15,321 nucleotides of DNA, from positions 1 through 15,321 of the forward strand of contig VFGQ01000076.1 in assembly GCA_009391605.1 (NCBI GenBank). The letters are read 5' to 3'. Origin of the DNA: SAR202 cluster bacterium (GTDB taxonomy: Bacteria > Chloroflexota > Dehalococcoidia > SAR202 > GCA-002694895). The notes beneath the pieces are model-generated. The model was given only the letters and a program-made list of their open reading frames with translations, was not told the origin of the DNA and did no database searches. Shown here one piece after another: positions 1 to 9,259 of this stretch. Within the stretch, counting starts at the first letter, position 1, and each line of letters starts with the position of its first letter. The translations under genes were made by a program, and so were the position numbers.

Positions 1-1
1 T

Positions 2-799
2 CGAAAATTAAGTTCAGTTATATTTGATGGGCCTGATGATGATTTGATGCAAACCTATAACGCACAACCAGCAATAATGACAGTCAGTATTGCTTGTTAT
101 GAAGCTATGAAAGAAAGATGTACAAGCGATTTCCCTAGCCCTAAATATGTTGCAGGGCATAGCTTGGGAGAATATACATCTTTATATGTTTCAGGAGTTT
201 TAGACCTTGAGGAAACTGCAAAATTAGTTTCTCTAAGAGGGGAACTTATGCAGGATGCATGTGAAAAAAATCCAGGTACAATGGCTGCTATTATTGGATT
301 AGATGAGCAATCGGTTTATGAGATAAGTAGACAGACCGGAACATATGTTTCTAATATTAATACTGATAGTCAAACAGTAATTAGTGGTAATAAAAGTGCA
401 GTGGCATCAGCAGTAGATTTAGCTACATCAAGAGGTGCTAAGAGAGCGATTCCTTTAAAAGTTGCTGGAGCATTCCATTCTGATTTGATGAAACCAGCTG
501 CTGAAGAATTGAAAAATTATATGAGTGATTTGGATTTTAAAGACCCTTTAATTCCAATTATTGCAAATTGCACAGCTACTCCATTGACAACTGTTAGTGA
601 AATAAAAGAAGAATTGATAAATCAAATATGTAATTGTGTGGATTGGAATAGAAGTGTAAAATTTATGATAAATTCTGGCGTTAATTCTTTTGTAGAATTT
701 GGTCATGGTGGAGTTTTAGGTAATATGATTAAAAGAATTAGTTCTGAATCTGCAATAACATCTATTGATACAACTGAATCAATGAATTGTAATATTTAA
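2..799 (+). CDS. fabD: Malonyl-CoA:ACP transacylase FabD (5' partial)
   Basis: FabD moves the malonyl group from malonyl-CoA to acyl carrier protein, which supplies the extender unit for type II fatty-acid synthesis in the cytoplasm. The reading frame is open from base 2. The residues before the first possible start (TTG at 44) already match the family (LSSVIFDGP before the conserved NAQPAI), so the true start lies left of the window. The catalytic serine is in GHSLGEY (Ser codon 161-163). The arginine that holds the malonyl carboxylate is in LVSLRGELM, and the catalytic histidine is in GAFHSDLM (codon 476-478). Near the C-terminus the usual GPG of the family reads GHG (VEFGHGGVLGNMIKR). The gene is followed after only 4 bases by nusB and then by acpP, whose product is its substrate. 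Function is confident; the N-terminus is not visible. Confidence 0.95.
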   Translation, partial: RKLSSVIFDGPDDDLMQTYNAQPAIMTVSIACYEAMKERCTSDFPSPKYVAGHSLGEYTSLYVSGVLDLEETAKLVSLRGELMQDACEKNPGTMAAIIGLDEQSVYEISRQTGTYVSNINTDSQTVISGNKSAVASAVDLATSRGAKRAIPLKVAGAFHSDLMKPAAEELKNYMSDLDFKDPLIPIIANCTATPLTTVSEIKEELINQICNCVDWNRSVKFMINSGVNSFVEFGHGGVLGNMIKRISSESAITSIDTTESMNCNI

Positions 800-803
800 A
801 TTT

Positions 804-1274
804 ATGATTCAAAAAAAACATTTCCCTTATAATCGTAGTTATTCAAGAATTTTAGCTTTACAATATCTATATAGAGAAGAATTTTTGATATCTAATGATA
901 AATTAAAAATCAACTTGGAACAGGCTGCAATTATCTTAGACGAACTAATAATTGATGGATTTAAAAGTGATATCTCAAATTACAATAATTTAGATATTAA
1001 ATATGCAAATGAGATTTTAACCGGCGTTCAAACGGAAAAAAATGAAATTGATTCGTTAATTCAGAATTATGCTCCTTCTTTTCCATTGAAACAGGTAGCA
1101 ATAATTGATAAAAGTATTTTAAGAATATGTATTTATGAAATAAAATTTAATGAATTAAATCCTAGTATTGCAATGGATGAAGCTATAGAAATAGCTAAAG
1201 TTTTTGGATCTGACAAATCTGCTGCGTTTATAAATGGGGTAATTGATTCATTGGTTCAAAATGATAAGATATAA
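804..1274 (+). CDS. nusB: Transcription antitermination protein NusB
   Basis: NusB binds boxA RNA together with NusE (ribosomal protein S10) and supports antitermination during rRNA transcription. The 156-residue product has the all-helical NusB pattern: an N-terminal SRILALQYLY segment (about residues 14-23), a central IDSLIQNYAP segment, KQVAIIDKSILRICIYEI, and the C-terminal signature AIEIAKVFGSDKSAAFINGVIDSL. The start is uncertain. ATG at 804 has no Shine-Dalgarno sequence and gives about 12 residues before the usual NusB beginning, but no better in-frame start is close by. It lies 4 bases after fabD and 21 before acpP, so it is probably cotranscribed with them. The location inside a fatty-acid cluster is unusual for this gene. 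Confidence 0.9.
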   Translation: MIQKKHFPYNRSYSRILALQYLYREEFLISNDKLKINLEQAAIILDELIIDGFKSDISNYNNLDIKYANEILTGVQTEKNEIDSLIQNYAPSFPLKQVAIIDKSILRICIYEIKFNELNPSIAMDEAIEIAKVFGSDKSAAFINGVIDSLVQNDKI

Positions 1275-1295
1275 ATAGTATTATAAGGAGTGAAT

Positions 1296-1547
1296 ATGAG
1301 TTTAGAAGATAGAGTAAAAAATATAGTTGCTGACAAATTAGGAGTTGAAGAAGACAAAGTTGTTCTTTCAGCTTCTTTTATGAATGATTTGGACGCAGAT
1401 TCCCTGGATTTAGTAGAATTAATAATGGCTTTTGAAGAAGAATTTAGTACTGATGATTTACCAGTTGAAATTTCAGATGAAGACGCAGAGAATATTTTGA
1501 CTGTTCAAGACGCTTTAGATTTTTTAACTAAAAAAGGGATATCTTAA
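1296..1547 (+). CDS. acpP: Acyl carrier protein
   Basis: AcpP is the small acidic carrier that holds growing acyl chains on a 4'-phosphopantetheine arm during fatty-acid synthesis. The product is 83 residues, normal for the family, and strongly acidic. The attachment serine is Ser36 in [18 protein letters not shown], helix II of the ACP fold. I chose ATG at 1296 because a strong Shine-Dalgarno sequence AAGGAG (1285-1290) lies 5 bases upstream. A longer frame from GTG at 1290 would overlap that site and adds only two residues. It sits downstream of fabD, whose product malonylates it. An AT-only inverted repeat follows the stop codon. Confidence 0.95.
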   Translation: MSLEDRVKNIVADKLGVEEDKVVLSASFMNDLDADSLDLVELIMAFEEEFSTDDLPVEISDEDAENILTVQDALDFLTKKGIS

Positions 1548-1549
1548 AA

Positions 1550-1575
1550 AATTATATTTTTTTATTAATATAATT
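1550..1575 (+). repeat. AT-only inverted repeat after acpP
   Basis: AATTATATT (1550-1558) and AATATAATT (1567-1575) are perfect 9-base inverted arms around an 8-base T-rich loop. The repeat lies just after the acpP stop codon in the 101-base gap before ftsK. It could slow polymerase or protect a 3' end, but the stem holds only A-T pairs and no clean T-tract follows, so it is a poor intrinsic terminator. Nothing else clear is visible in this gap. Confidence 0.3.
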
Positions 1576-1648
1576 AACCATTGGATAAATAGTAATTTTA
1601 GATTAAATTCTCTATCATTCTTACATAAATCAAAGAATTTAAGATGTT

Positions 1649-3898
1649 ATGGATGTAATAAAGAATTTTATAGAATCAGCAAATAACCTTTTAGGATTAA
1701 GCATTCCTGTTATTTTGTTTATTTATTCCTTAAACTTTTTCTTTTTTTACTTCTTAGGTTTAAATAAACTTTATTTGAAATTAAATGTAGTATTTATTCT
1801 TATTTCTGTTTTTATAATATTTATGTTTGGAAATATAAGATCAGATGTAGTTGTTATTAATACTTTTATATCAACAAATGATGGGTCTATGGGAGGAAGT
1901 ATAGGTCAGAGCATGCAAATTTCTTCCAGGTCAATTTTTTATACAACTATATTTTTATTTATCTTATCCATTCCAGTTTGTGTATTTCCCTTTAAAACGA
2001 TTAAATTGTTATACAATTTACTCAGTATGTCATCTTTGGTTATTTTGATTAGTGTAAAATCATTTATTCGATTTTGTATTTCAATAATTTCTAAAACTAA
2101 ATTTGTTTCTAATGAAACATTGCCAAAAACAATTTTGCTTAATTCTCAATCAGAGCCGGAAGATTATATAGATAAAAGCAATGAACAAAGTACTGTAAAA
2201 TTATCTGAAAATCTTATTGCAATGGAAGATAACGAAATTTCTTCGGAAAATAAACAAGAATCTAATCCTCTATGGATTAATAATGAAACTAAAATTGATG
2301 ATTATACCAAAATAAAAAATCGGCAAAATAGTACTAGTTATTTTGATTCTGATTCTAAAAACGAACCTGTTAAACAATTATCAAAAAATACAAAATCTTA
2401 TAATTTGCCATCTATAGATTTATTAGATGATTTAAAAGAAATTTCGATTTCAGAATCTGAAATTAATGCTACTGCACAAAAAATCCAAGATACTTTACAC
2501 CAATATGATGTTGATGTTGAAATTGGACAAGTTCAACCTGGTCCAGTTGTTACTTTATATGGTTTGAAACCTGGTTGGATTACCAAAACAAAAAAAGAAA
2601 AGCAGTTTGATTCTGATGGAAATGTTATGACTGATGAAAATGGGCGGCAAATCATGAAAGAAGTTGAATCAAAAAACAGGGTAAGAGTAGATTCTATTAT
2701 ATCAAGAGAAAAAGATTTATCACTTGCTTTAAAAACTCCTTCGATAAGAATTGAAACTCCAGTTTTAGGAGAATCTCTTGTTGGTATTGAAGTGCCTAAT
2801 CCGAATCCGGGGATAATTGGAATTAAATCTCTTATAAAAGATTCTTCATTTGAAAATTTATTATTACAAAAAGATTCTTTACCAATTGCTTTAGGTAAAG
2901 GATCAGGTGGGGATAACATTACAATAGATTTAACAAAAATGCCGCATTTGTTAATTGCTGGAGCCACTGGTAGTGGAAAAAGTGTATGTATGAATGCTGT
3001 TGTCTCAAGTTTAATTTATAGCAGATCACCAGATCAATTAAGATTATTGCTAGTTGATCCTAAAAGAGTAGAATTGACTCAATATAATGGGATACCTCAT
3101 ATGGTGACTCCTGTAATTGTAGAGTTAGATGCTGTTGCAAAAGTTTTTAGAGGAATAATTAATGAGATGTTTAAACGATATAAATTATTAGAATCTCATT
3201 CTGTCAGAAATATATCTGAATTAAATAAAAAATTTACTAATGCTATGCCATATTTAGTCATAGTTATTGATGAATTGGCTGATTTGATGATGACTAGTGG
3301 GGTTGAGATTGAAAGATCTATTTGCAGGTTGGCTCAATTAGGAAGAGCAACAGGTATACATTTGGTAATAGCAACTCAAAGGCCTTCTGTAGATGTTGTG
3401 ACTGGATTAATTAAATCTAATTTTCCCAGTAGGGTAAGTTTTAGTGTTAGCTCAAGTATTGACTCAAGAACTATACTTGATACAACTGGAGCAGAAAAAT
3501 TATTAGGAAAAGGCGACATGCTATACCTTCCAATTGATGCTTCTTTACCATTTAGATTGCAAGGATGTTTTATTAATGATAGTGAAATATCTAAATTAGT
3601 TAACTTTTGGAGAAATAATTCTTTTATGAATTCTCAATATGAAATCAATGTTTTTGATGATTTAAATCAAATTAATGAATCAACAAACAGTGATGATGAA
3701 GATCCAAATAAAGATAGCTTGTATAACGATGCTGTAGGATTAGCTAAATCAACTAAAAAGTTATCAATTTCTTTCCTTCAGAGAAAGCTTAGAATAGGTT
3801 ATCCAAGAGCTGCAAGATTAATGGATGAATTGGAAGAAGAAGGAATAGTAGGCCCAATGCAGAATTCTATTAAATCAAGAGATGTTATAATTAATTAA
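1649..3898 (+). CDS. ftsK: DNA translocase FtsK/SpoIIIE
   Basis: FtsK is a septum-anchored hexameric ATPase that pumps chromosomal DNA during division. Residues 15-150 hold about four hydrophobic segments (roughly 17-37, 44-61, 96-113, 120-146), so the protein is membrane-anchored. A low-complexity Asn/Ser/Glu-rich linker covers about 155-255. The alpha domain (about 265-410) contains QVQPGPVVTLYGL and a charged insertion of about 33 residues (311-343) not found in E. coli FtsK. The RecA-like motor has Walker A GATGSGKS (438-445), the VDPKRVEL motif (469-476), Walker B VIVIDELADLMM (537-548), and the RLAQLGRATGIHLVIATQRP block. The C-terminal gamma winged helix (about 690-736) has FLQRKLRIGYPRAARLMDEL, the surface that reads polarity sequences in this family. 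At 749 residues it is a compact, SpoIIIE-sized member. No strong ribosome site precedes ATG 1649. Confidence 0.95.
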   Translation: MDVIKNFIESANNLLGLSIPVILFIYSLNFFFFYFLGLNKLYLKLNVVFILISVFIIFMFGNIRSDVVVINTFISTNDGSMGGSIGQSMQISSRSIFYTTIFLFILSIPVCVFPFKTIKLLYNLLSMSSLVILISVKSFIRFCISIISKTKFVSNETLPKTILLNSQSEPEDYIDKSNEQSTVKLSENLIAMEDNEISSENKQESNPLWINNETKIDDYTKIKNRQNSTSYFDSDSKNEPVKQLSKNTKSYNLPSIDLLDDLKEISISESEINATAQKIQDTLHQYDVDVEIGQVQPGPVVTLYGLKPGWITKTKKEKQFDSDGNVMTDENGRQIMKEVESKNRVRVDSIISREKDLSLALKTPSIRIETPVLGESLVGIEVPNPNPGIIGIKSLIKDSSFENLLLQKDSLPIALGKGSGGDNITIDLTKMPHLLIAGATGSGKSVCMNAVVSSLIYSRSPDQLRLLLVDPKRVELTQYNGIPHMVTPVIVELDAVAKVFRGIINEMFKRYKLLESHSVRNISELNKKFTNAMPYLVIVIDELADLMMTSGVEIERSICRLAQLGRATGIHLVIATQRPSVDVVTGLIKSNFPSRVSFSVSSSIDSRTILDTTGAEKLLGKGDMLYLPIDASLPFRLQGCFINDSEISKLVNFWRNNSFMNSQYEINVFDDLNQINESTNSDDEDPNKDSLYNDAVGLAKSTKKLSISFLQRKLRIGYPRAARLMDELEEEGIVGPMQNSIKSRDVIIN

Positions 3899-3924
3899 AA
3901 TACATCAATAGATTTGGCTGAAAT

Positions 3925-5676
3925 TTGGATCAAAATTCTACTAATGAAAATACAGATGAAATTAATGAATTGATAGATGATTATTCTATTGAATCTTTAG
4001 AGAATTGCCTTCAGTGTGATAAGAAAATTAAGAATTCTGAATTATATTCTACCTATAAAATTTGTCACAATTGTAATTTTCATTTTTATATTAAACCATA
4101 TGACAGGATAAACTTACTGACGGACAGAGAATCTTATGTTGAATTTAATCAGGAATTACCAGATGAATTTAATTATATTTATGATAAATATCCAGATTAT
4201 GCTAAGAGAGCTCAAAAAGATACTGAACGCACAGGGTTAAATGATTCTGTTTTAACTGGTTATGCATCTATTGGAGGAAATAGATGTATATTAATAATAC
4301 TAGATTTTTCATTCATGGGAGGGAATTTAGGTTTAATCTCAGGAGAGAAAATTTCGTTAGCTATTGATTTGGCAGTATCAAAAAAATTACCTATCGTTTC
4401 TATAATTTCAAGTTCAGGAACTCGTTTAGAAGAGGGAATGATTTCAATAATGCAAATGGCAAAAATAACTTTATCTATGGCAAATGCCAAAAAATCTAAT
4501 ATACCTTCAATTTCATTATTAACTAATCCATGTACTGGCCAAGCTTATGCGACATTAGCTACCTTTTCCGATATTATTATGTCTGAACCTGGTGCTTCTG
4601 TTGGATTGAGTCCTTTGAAAGATTTGAAACATTCTTCTGGGTCAGTAAAATTTGAATCCAGAACTTCTGATTCTCTTGTTTCAAGAGGATTGATAGATTC
4701 TATAGTGAATAGAAATTATCAAAAAGAGGAAATATCAAGAATTATTGATTTGTTAAATAATCGGCATAAATTAGTTTATGAAAACAAAAATGAAAATGTA
4801 AATGAATTTGCTTTATCTGATATTCCGATAGATAAAAGAGAATATATTGCACAACATCCATCACGTCCATCGGCCTCACTTTTTTTGAATAAGGTTTTTG
4901 AACATTTTTTTGAACTCAAAGGTGATAGATTGTTAGAAAATAGTGAAAGAATTGTTACAGGATTAGCACAATTGGGGGGGCAAACAGTTATGTTAGTTGC
5001 CCAGGAATATATTAAAGATATAAGTTCATCAATTGGAAAACATGGTTTGTCATCTACAGATTTCAGAAAATGTACAAGGGCAATTAGTCTGGCTTCAAGA
5101 TTTAATATTCCAATAATTACATTTATTGATACAAAAGGACATGACCTGTCTTATGAGGAAGAAATAAAAGGTATAGGTGTTTCACTTGGAGGGACTTTAC
5201 TTTCTATGGCTGAATTGAATTCACCTTCAATGTCTGTATTGATTGGTGTTGGAGGTAGTGAAGCAGCTTTAAGCTTAGATATTTCAGATCGTAGATTAAT
5301 GCTTGAAAATGCTATATTGAAAATTTCAGATCATCATACAGAAATAAATAAAAAAAATATGGTTTTGGGATCTAGGGAATGTAAAGAATTAGATATAGTG
5401 GATATTATAGTTCCGGAACCAATTGGTGGATTACATTTAAATCCTGATGAATGTTTCAGTTTGTTAAGAAAAGTATTAATGATAGAATTAGCAGAATTAA
5501 ATGAGATGTCTTCTAGATCAAGATTTAGATCTAAATATAATAAATTCAGAGGTATTCCAGGTTTTAGTAATAATATGTTAACTGATTTGACAAATGATGT
5601 TCTGTCAGTAAAATCTAAACTTACTAATTATTTAAACATTAAATTAGGTAAATACAAATCAAGTAAAAAACCTTAA
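3925..5676 (+). CDS. accDA: Fused acetyl-CoA carboxylase carboxyltransferase, beta+alpha (AccD-AccA)
   Basis: This is a single-chain carboxyltransferase of acetyl-CoA carboxylase, which transfers CO2 from carboxybiotin to acetyl-CoA to form malonyl-CoA. Residues 28-50 form the AccD zinc ribbon (Cys28, Cys31, Cys47, Cys50). The beta crotonase-like domain spans about 55-285 and includes [17 protein letters not shown] (164-180). The AccA-like domain begins near 305 (HPSRPSAS) and runs to about 575, with HFFELKGDR (327-335), [11 protein letters not shown] (396-406) and VGGSEAAL. Several core glycine motifs differ from standard subunits: NPCTGQAYA where AccD usually has PTTGG, TKGH for TPGA, and GVGGSEAAL for GEGGSGGAL. 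The start is TTG at 3925; no in-frame ATG precedes the zinc ribbon and the ribosome site is weak. The biotin carboxylase and BCCP genes are not in the window. The stop codon overlaps that of convergent leuD. Confidence 0.88.
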   Translation: MDQNSTNENTDEINELIDDYSIESLENCLQCDKKIKNSELYSTYKICHNCNFHFYIKPYDRINLLTDRESYVEFNQELPDEFNYIYDKYPDYAKRAQKDTERTGLNDSVLTGYASIGGNRCILIILDFSFMGGNLGLISGEKISLAIDLAVSKKLPIVSIISSSGTRLEEGMISIMQMAKITLSMANAKKSNIPSISLLTNPCTGQAYATLATFSDIIMSEPGASVGLSPLKDLKHSSGSVKFESRTSDSLVSRGLIDSIVNRNYQKEEISRIIDLLNNRHKLVYENKNENVNEFALSDIPIDKREYIAQHPSRPSASLFLNKVFEHFFELKGDRLLENSERIVTGLAQLGGQTVMLVAQEYIKDISSSIGKHGLSSTDFRKCTRAISLASRFNIPIITFIDTKGHDLSYEEEIKGIGVSLGGTLLSMAELNSPSMSVLIGVGGSEAALSLDISDRRLMLENAILKISDHHTEINKKNMVLGSRECKELDIVDIIVPEPIGGLHLNPDECFSLLRKVLMIELAELNEMSSRSRFRSKYNKFRGIPGFSNNMLTDLTNDVLSVKSKLTNYLNIKLGKYKSSKKP

Positions 5677-6290
5677 TTGTTTTTGATAATACCGCCAATG
5701 TTTGATCTGTTTGATTCAAAAATTTTGATTTCCTTTTCTTTTTCTAGTGTTAATCCAATATCATCTAAACCATTTTGAAGGCAATGTTTTCTAAATTTTT
5801 CTATTTCAAAATATTCTGATATTTCTTCTTCTGTATCCCATATTCGCTGAGATTCAAGATCAATGTTTAAGATGAAATCATTATTTTTTTCAGATTTGCT
5901 TATCAAATTTTTAACTTTTTCTTTGCTTAATTTGATTGGCAGAATTCCGTTCTGAAAACAATTGTTATAAAATATATCAGCAAAGCTTGGAGCAATTATA
6001 ATTTGAAAACCATAATCATTTAATGCCCATGGAGCATGTTCTCTTGAAGAGCCTGTTCCAAAATTTTCTCCTGTTAATAATACAGATGCATTTTTATATT
6101 TATTTTCATTTAAAATGAATTCTTTATTTAAAGAACCATCTTGATTAAATCTCCAGTCGTAAAATAAAAATTGACCAAAACCTGTTCTTTCAATTCTTTT
6201 TAAAAATTGTTTTGGTATTATTTGATCAGTATCAATATTTACTCTATCTAAAGGGACAGTTTTTCCAGTATGTTTATTAATTGCTTTCAT
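5673..6290 (-). CDS. leuD: 3-isopropylmalate dehydratase small subunit LeuD
   Basis: LeuD pairs with LeuC to isomerise 2-isopropylmalate to 3-isopropylmalate in leucine synthesis. The 205-residue product is the full-length bacterial type. It begins with [21 protein letters not shown], has [14 protein letters not shown] (77-90), the swivelling-domain loop that contacts substrate, and [19 protein letters not shown] (101-119). The ATG at 6288-6290 directly follows the leuC stop codon (TAA then ATG with no gap), which points to translational coupling. It is the last gene of the operon. Its TAA shares the four bases TTAA (5673-5676) with the accDA stop on the other strand, and no strong terminator lies between them. 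Confidence 0.96.
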   Translation of the reverse strand: MKAINKHTGKTVPLDRVNIDTDQIIPKQFLKRIERTGFGQFLFYDWRFNQDGSLNKEFILNENKYKNASVLLTGENFGTGSSREHAPWALNDYGFQIIIAPSFADIFYNNCFQNGILPIKLSKEKVKNLISKSEKNNDFILNIDLESQRIWDTEEEISEYFEIEKFRKHCLQNGLDDIGLTLEKEKEIKIFESNRSNIGGIIKNN

Positions 6291-7694
6291 TTATATCTCT
6301 CTGGTGTCAACAAAATGCCCTGCTATCGCCGCCGCCGCCGCCATTTCTGGGCTTACTAAATGGGTACGTCCACCTTTTCCCTGGCGGCCTTCAAAATTTC
6401 TATTAGAAGTTGAGGCGCATCTTTCTTTGGGTTGAAGAATATCTGGGTTCATTCCTAAACACATAGAACATCCAGCCTCTCTCCACTCAAAACCTGCATT
6501 TTTAAATATTTTGTCTAAACCTTTTTGTTCTGCAATTGATTTAACTAAAGTGGATCCAGGGACGACCATTGCATTTACATTTGAATTAACTTTTTTATTT
6601 TTAACAATTTGAGCAGCTGCTTCTAAATCTTCTATTCTTGAATTAGTGCAGGATCCTATGAAAACTCTGTCTATTTTTATATCTTTGATTTGTGTATTTG
6701 GTTTTAACCCCATATATTCCAATGCTTTTTCAATAGATATTTTTTCATCAATATCTGTAGAATCCTTAGGATCTGGTATTTTCCCTGTTATTGGAGATAC
6801 CATACCAGGGTTAGTTCCCCAAGTAACAAAAGGTTCAAAACTTTCACTGTTTATAATGATTTTTTTATCGTAAACAGCACCTTTGTCAGTTTTGAGGTTA
6901 AGCCAATCATTTTTTGCTTTTTCGAAATCTTTTCCTTTGGGAGCAAACGTTTTACCTTCAAGGTATTTTATTGTTTTCATGTCTGGTGCTATCATACCTG
7001 CTCTCCCGCCTGCCTCAATTGACATATTACAAACTGTCATTCTTCCTTCCATACTTAGATTGGTTATTGCTTCGCCAGTATATTCAATTGCATGGCCTGT
7101 AGCGCCACTAATACCAATATTTTTAATTATTCCTAATATTACATCTTTTGCAGTTACCCCATTAGGTAAAGATCCATCTATATGAATATTCATTGTTTTG
7201 GGTTTGAATTGTCTTAAGGTTTGAGTCGCTAAAACATGTTCTACTTCTGAAGTTCCTATGCCCATTGCAAATGCTCCAAACGCTCCATTTGTAGATGTAT
7301 GGCTGTCACCACATACGATAATTTTCCCTGGTTGTGTTAATCCAAGATCGGGGCCTATGACATGTACAATCCCTTGATTTTTATGATACATATCAAATAA
7401 TTGGATACCAAATTCCTCACAATTTTTGGTTAATGTTTCTATTTGTGTTTTTGCTATTGGGTCTGTTATTTTTCTTCCGGCCCAGGTAGGAACATTATGT
7501 TCTGCAACTGCTATAGTAAGATTTGGACGTCTTACTTTTCTTTTAGCTAATCTAAGTCCTTCAAAGGCTTGAGGAGAAGTTACTTCATGGATCATATGCA
7601 GGTCAATATATAAAACAGATGGTTGATCTTGTTGCTCGTGAACAACGTGAGCATCCCAAATTTTTTCAAATAATGTTTTGTGCATTTTACCCAT
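6291..7694 (-). CDS. leuC: 3-isopropylmalate dehydratase large subunit LeuC
   Basis: LeuC is the aconitase-family iron-sulphur subunit of isopropylmalate isomerase. The 467-residue product matches the E. coli-type LeuC along its whole length. The three cysteines that bind the 4Fe-4S cluster are Cys349 ([13 protein letters not shown]), Cys409 and Cys412 (GCSMC). Other signatures are the HEVTSPQAF region, [15 protein letters not shown] (127-141), [14 protein letters not shown] and the end segment [18 protein letters not shown]. The start is ambiguous: ATG 7692-7694 gives [11 protein letters not shown] and the second ATG, three codons on, gives MHKTLFEK, which is closer to the family. Neither has a good ribosome site. 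It lies 15 bases after leuA and abuts leuD. The alanine run near the C-terminus is written as five identical GCG codons. Confidence 0.96.
   Translation of the reverse strand: MGKMHKTLFEKIWDAHVVHEQQDQPSVLYIDLHMIHEVTSPQAFEGLRLAKRKVRRPNLTIAVAEHNVPTWAGRKITDPIAKTQIETLTKNCEEFGIQLFDMYHKNQGIVHVIGPDLGLTQPGKIIVCGDSHTSTNGAFGAFAMGIGTSEVEHVLATQTLRQFKPKTMNIHIDGSLPNGVTAKDVILGIIKNIGISGATGHAIEYTGEAITNLSMEGRMTVCNMSIEAGGRAGMIAPDMKTIKYLEGKTFAPKGKDFEKAKNDWLNLKTDKGAVYDKKIIINSESFEPFVTWGTNPGMVSPITGKIPDPKDSTDIDEKISIEKALEYMGLKPNTQIKDIKIDRVFIGSCTNSRIEDLEAAAQIVKNKKVNSNVNAMVVPGSTLVKSIAEQKGLDKIFKNAGFEWREAGCSMCLGMNPDILQPKERCASTSNRNFEGRQGKGGRTHLVSPEMAAAAAIAGHFVDTREI
6327..6341 (-). repeat. Five tandem GCG codons inside leuC
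   Basis: The conserved alanine stretch of LeuC is encoded by five identical GCG codons (CGC repeats on the + strand). This is a pure trinucleotide tract in an otherwise AT-rich gene, where A- or T-ending alanine codons are common. Such tracts can gain or lose units by slippage without breaking the frame. The protein motif itself is conserved in LeuC, so the run is probably constrained at the protein level. Confidence 0.85.
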
Positions 7695-7709
7695 ATAGTG
7701 ATTATTATG

Positions 7710-9233
7710 TTATTTATTTGATAATTTATTTAATCCATCAATATATGCTTTTGCACTAGCTACAAGAATATCTGTGTCAGATCCACGCCCTACAACTAAG
7801 CTTCCTTCATGTTCTAATTTCACTATAGCATCTCCAATAGCATCAATTCCTTCTGTTACAGCTTCTATTCTCCATTCATTTAAAATTACTTTTAAATGAA
7901 TTTGCTTATTAATTGCTTTATATATTGCATCAACAGGACCAGTGCCAGTTGATGTTGAACTTTTAATTTCATTATTTTGTGTATTTTTAATATCTATTTT
8001 AGCTTTAGGGTTTTTATTTGATCCAGATTCTATATCAATAGAAACTAATTCGAATTGCCCCGCAGATCTTTCAGATCTTTTTTGGTTTGACATTAATGAT
8101 TCTAAATCCTGATTTGTCACTTCTCTTTTTTTGTCGGCTAATATTTTGAATTCTTCAAAAGTTTTATTAATTTCTTCAGGTGATAAATTGTATCCCAGAT
8201 CTTCAAGTCTGGATTTTAGCCCAGCCCTTCCGCTCAATTTACTTAATACTAGCGTATTACCTGTAAGACCAATTGATTCGGGATCCATAATTTCAAATGT
8301 AGATCTTGATTTTATTACACCGTCTTGATGTATTCCTGAAGCATGCCTGAATGCATTAGCTCCAACTATTGCTTTATTGGGTTGTACTGGAAATCCGGTT
8401 ATATCACTAACTAGACGGCTAGTTTTATAAATTTCTTTAGTATTAATATCAGTTTTTACCTTTAATAAATCTTTTCTGGTTTCGATTGCCATAATTACTT
8501 CTTCTAATGCAGCATTTCCTGCTCTTTCTCCTAATCCGTTTATGCATCCCTCAATTTGTCTTGCGCCTGCAGTAATTGCTGCCAAACTATTTGAAACAGA
8601 CAATCCTAGATCGTTATGACAGTGGACGCTTGTAACTATTTTATCCATTCCAGGAACATTGTGAATTATATTTTCAATTCGATTTTTAAATTCCCATGGC
8701 ATCGTATATCCTACGGTATCAGGTATATTAATTGTAGTGGCGCCTGCTTTTACTGTTGCTTCAATTAATTGGTATAAAAAGTTCATGTCAGTTCTTGAAG
8801 CATCCATTGGGGAAAATTCTACATCATCGCAATATTTTTTGGCCTTTTCCACACAATATACTGCCATATCTAGCACTTCTTCTCTGTCTTTTTTTAATTG
8901 ATTTATTATTTGTATATCTGAACTATTTATAAATACATGTATTCTCGGGTTTTCCGCATTTTTAATTGCATTCCATGCTGCTTCAACATCCGATGGAACA
9001 CAGCGAGCTAATGCCGCAATAACTGGTTCTTTGATTTTTTCTGATATCAGCGTTACTGACTCAAAATCCCCTGGTGATGAAGCAGGGAAACCAGCTTCAA
9101 TGATATCTACATTCAATTTGTTTAATTGTGTGGCAATTTCAAGTTTTTCAAATTTTGTTAGTCCAATTCCTGCAGATTGTTCACCATCTCTTAAAGTGGT
9201 ATCAAAAATTAAGATTTTGTCATCATTAGCCAT
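7710..9233 (-). CDS. leuA: 2-isopropylmalate synthase LeuA
   Basis: LeuA condenses acetyl-CoA with 2-ketoisovalerate, the committed step to leucine. The 507-residue product has the TIM-barrel HMGL-like domain at about 5-275. DTTLRDGEQ (11-19) carries the metal-binding aspartate, and HCHNDLG (204-210) supplies metal-binding histidines. Further along are GLGERAGNAALEEV and the HASGIHQDG motif (297-305). The C-terminal allosteric domain (about 390-507) includes GPVDAIYKAINK and GRGSDTDILVASAKAYIDGLNK-type residues; this domain binds leucine for feedback inhibition in the family. A clear Shine-Dalgarno sequence (AGAGG, 7 bases before the ATG) supports this start. It lies 26 bases after ilvC. Enzyme control by leucine through this domain would add to the leucine T-box at the operon head. 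Confidence 0.96.
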   Translation of the reverse strand: MANDDKILIFDTTLRDGEQSAGIGLTKFEKLEIATQLNKLNVDIIEAGFPASSPGDFESVTLISEKIKEPVIAALARCVPSDVEAAWNAIKNAENPRIHVFINSSDIQIINQLKKDREEVLDMAVYCVEKAKKYCDDVEFSPMDASRTDMNFLYQLIEATVKAGATTINIPDTVGYTMPWEFKNRIENIIHNVPGMDKIVTSVHCHNDLGLSVSNSLAAITAGARQIEGCINGLGERAGNAALEEVIMAIETRKDLLKVKTDINTKEIYKTSRLVSDITGFPVQPNKAIVGANAFRHASGIHQDGVIKSRSTFEIMDPESIGLTGNTLVLSKLSGRAGLKSRLEDLGYNLSPEEINKTFEEFKILADKKREVTNQDLESLMSNQKRSERSAGQFELVSIDIESGSNKNPKAKIDIKNTQNNEIKSSTSTGTGPVDAIYKAINKQIHLKVILNEWRIEAVTEGIDAIGDAIVKLEHEGSLVVGRGSDTDILVASAKAYIDGLNKLSNK

Positions 9234-9259
9234 TTGTAAACCTCTTTAATGTAAATATA

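Noticed and set aside
1578..1610. TTGGAT/TAAATT as a promoter for ftsK
   Set aside because: Both boxes match poorly and such pairs are common in AT-rich sequence.
2533..2967. 144-codon open frame on the - strand inside ftsK
   Set aside because: It is antisense to the conserved alpha and motor domains of FtsK and shows no protein-like motif.
6883..7185. Overlapping + strand frames within leuC
   Set aside because: They are shadows of the well-conserved leuC reading frame, with no start signals or homology.
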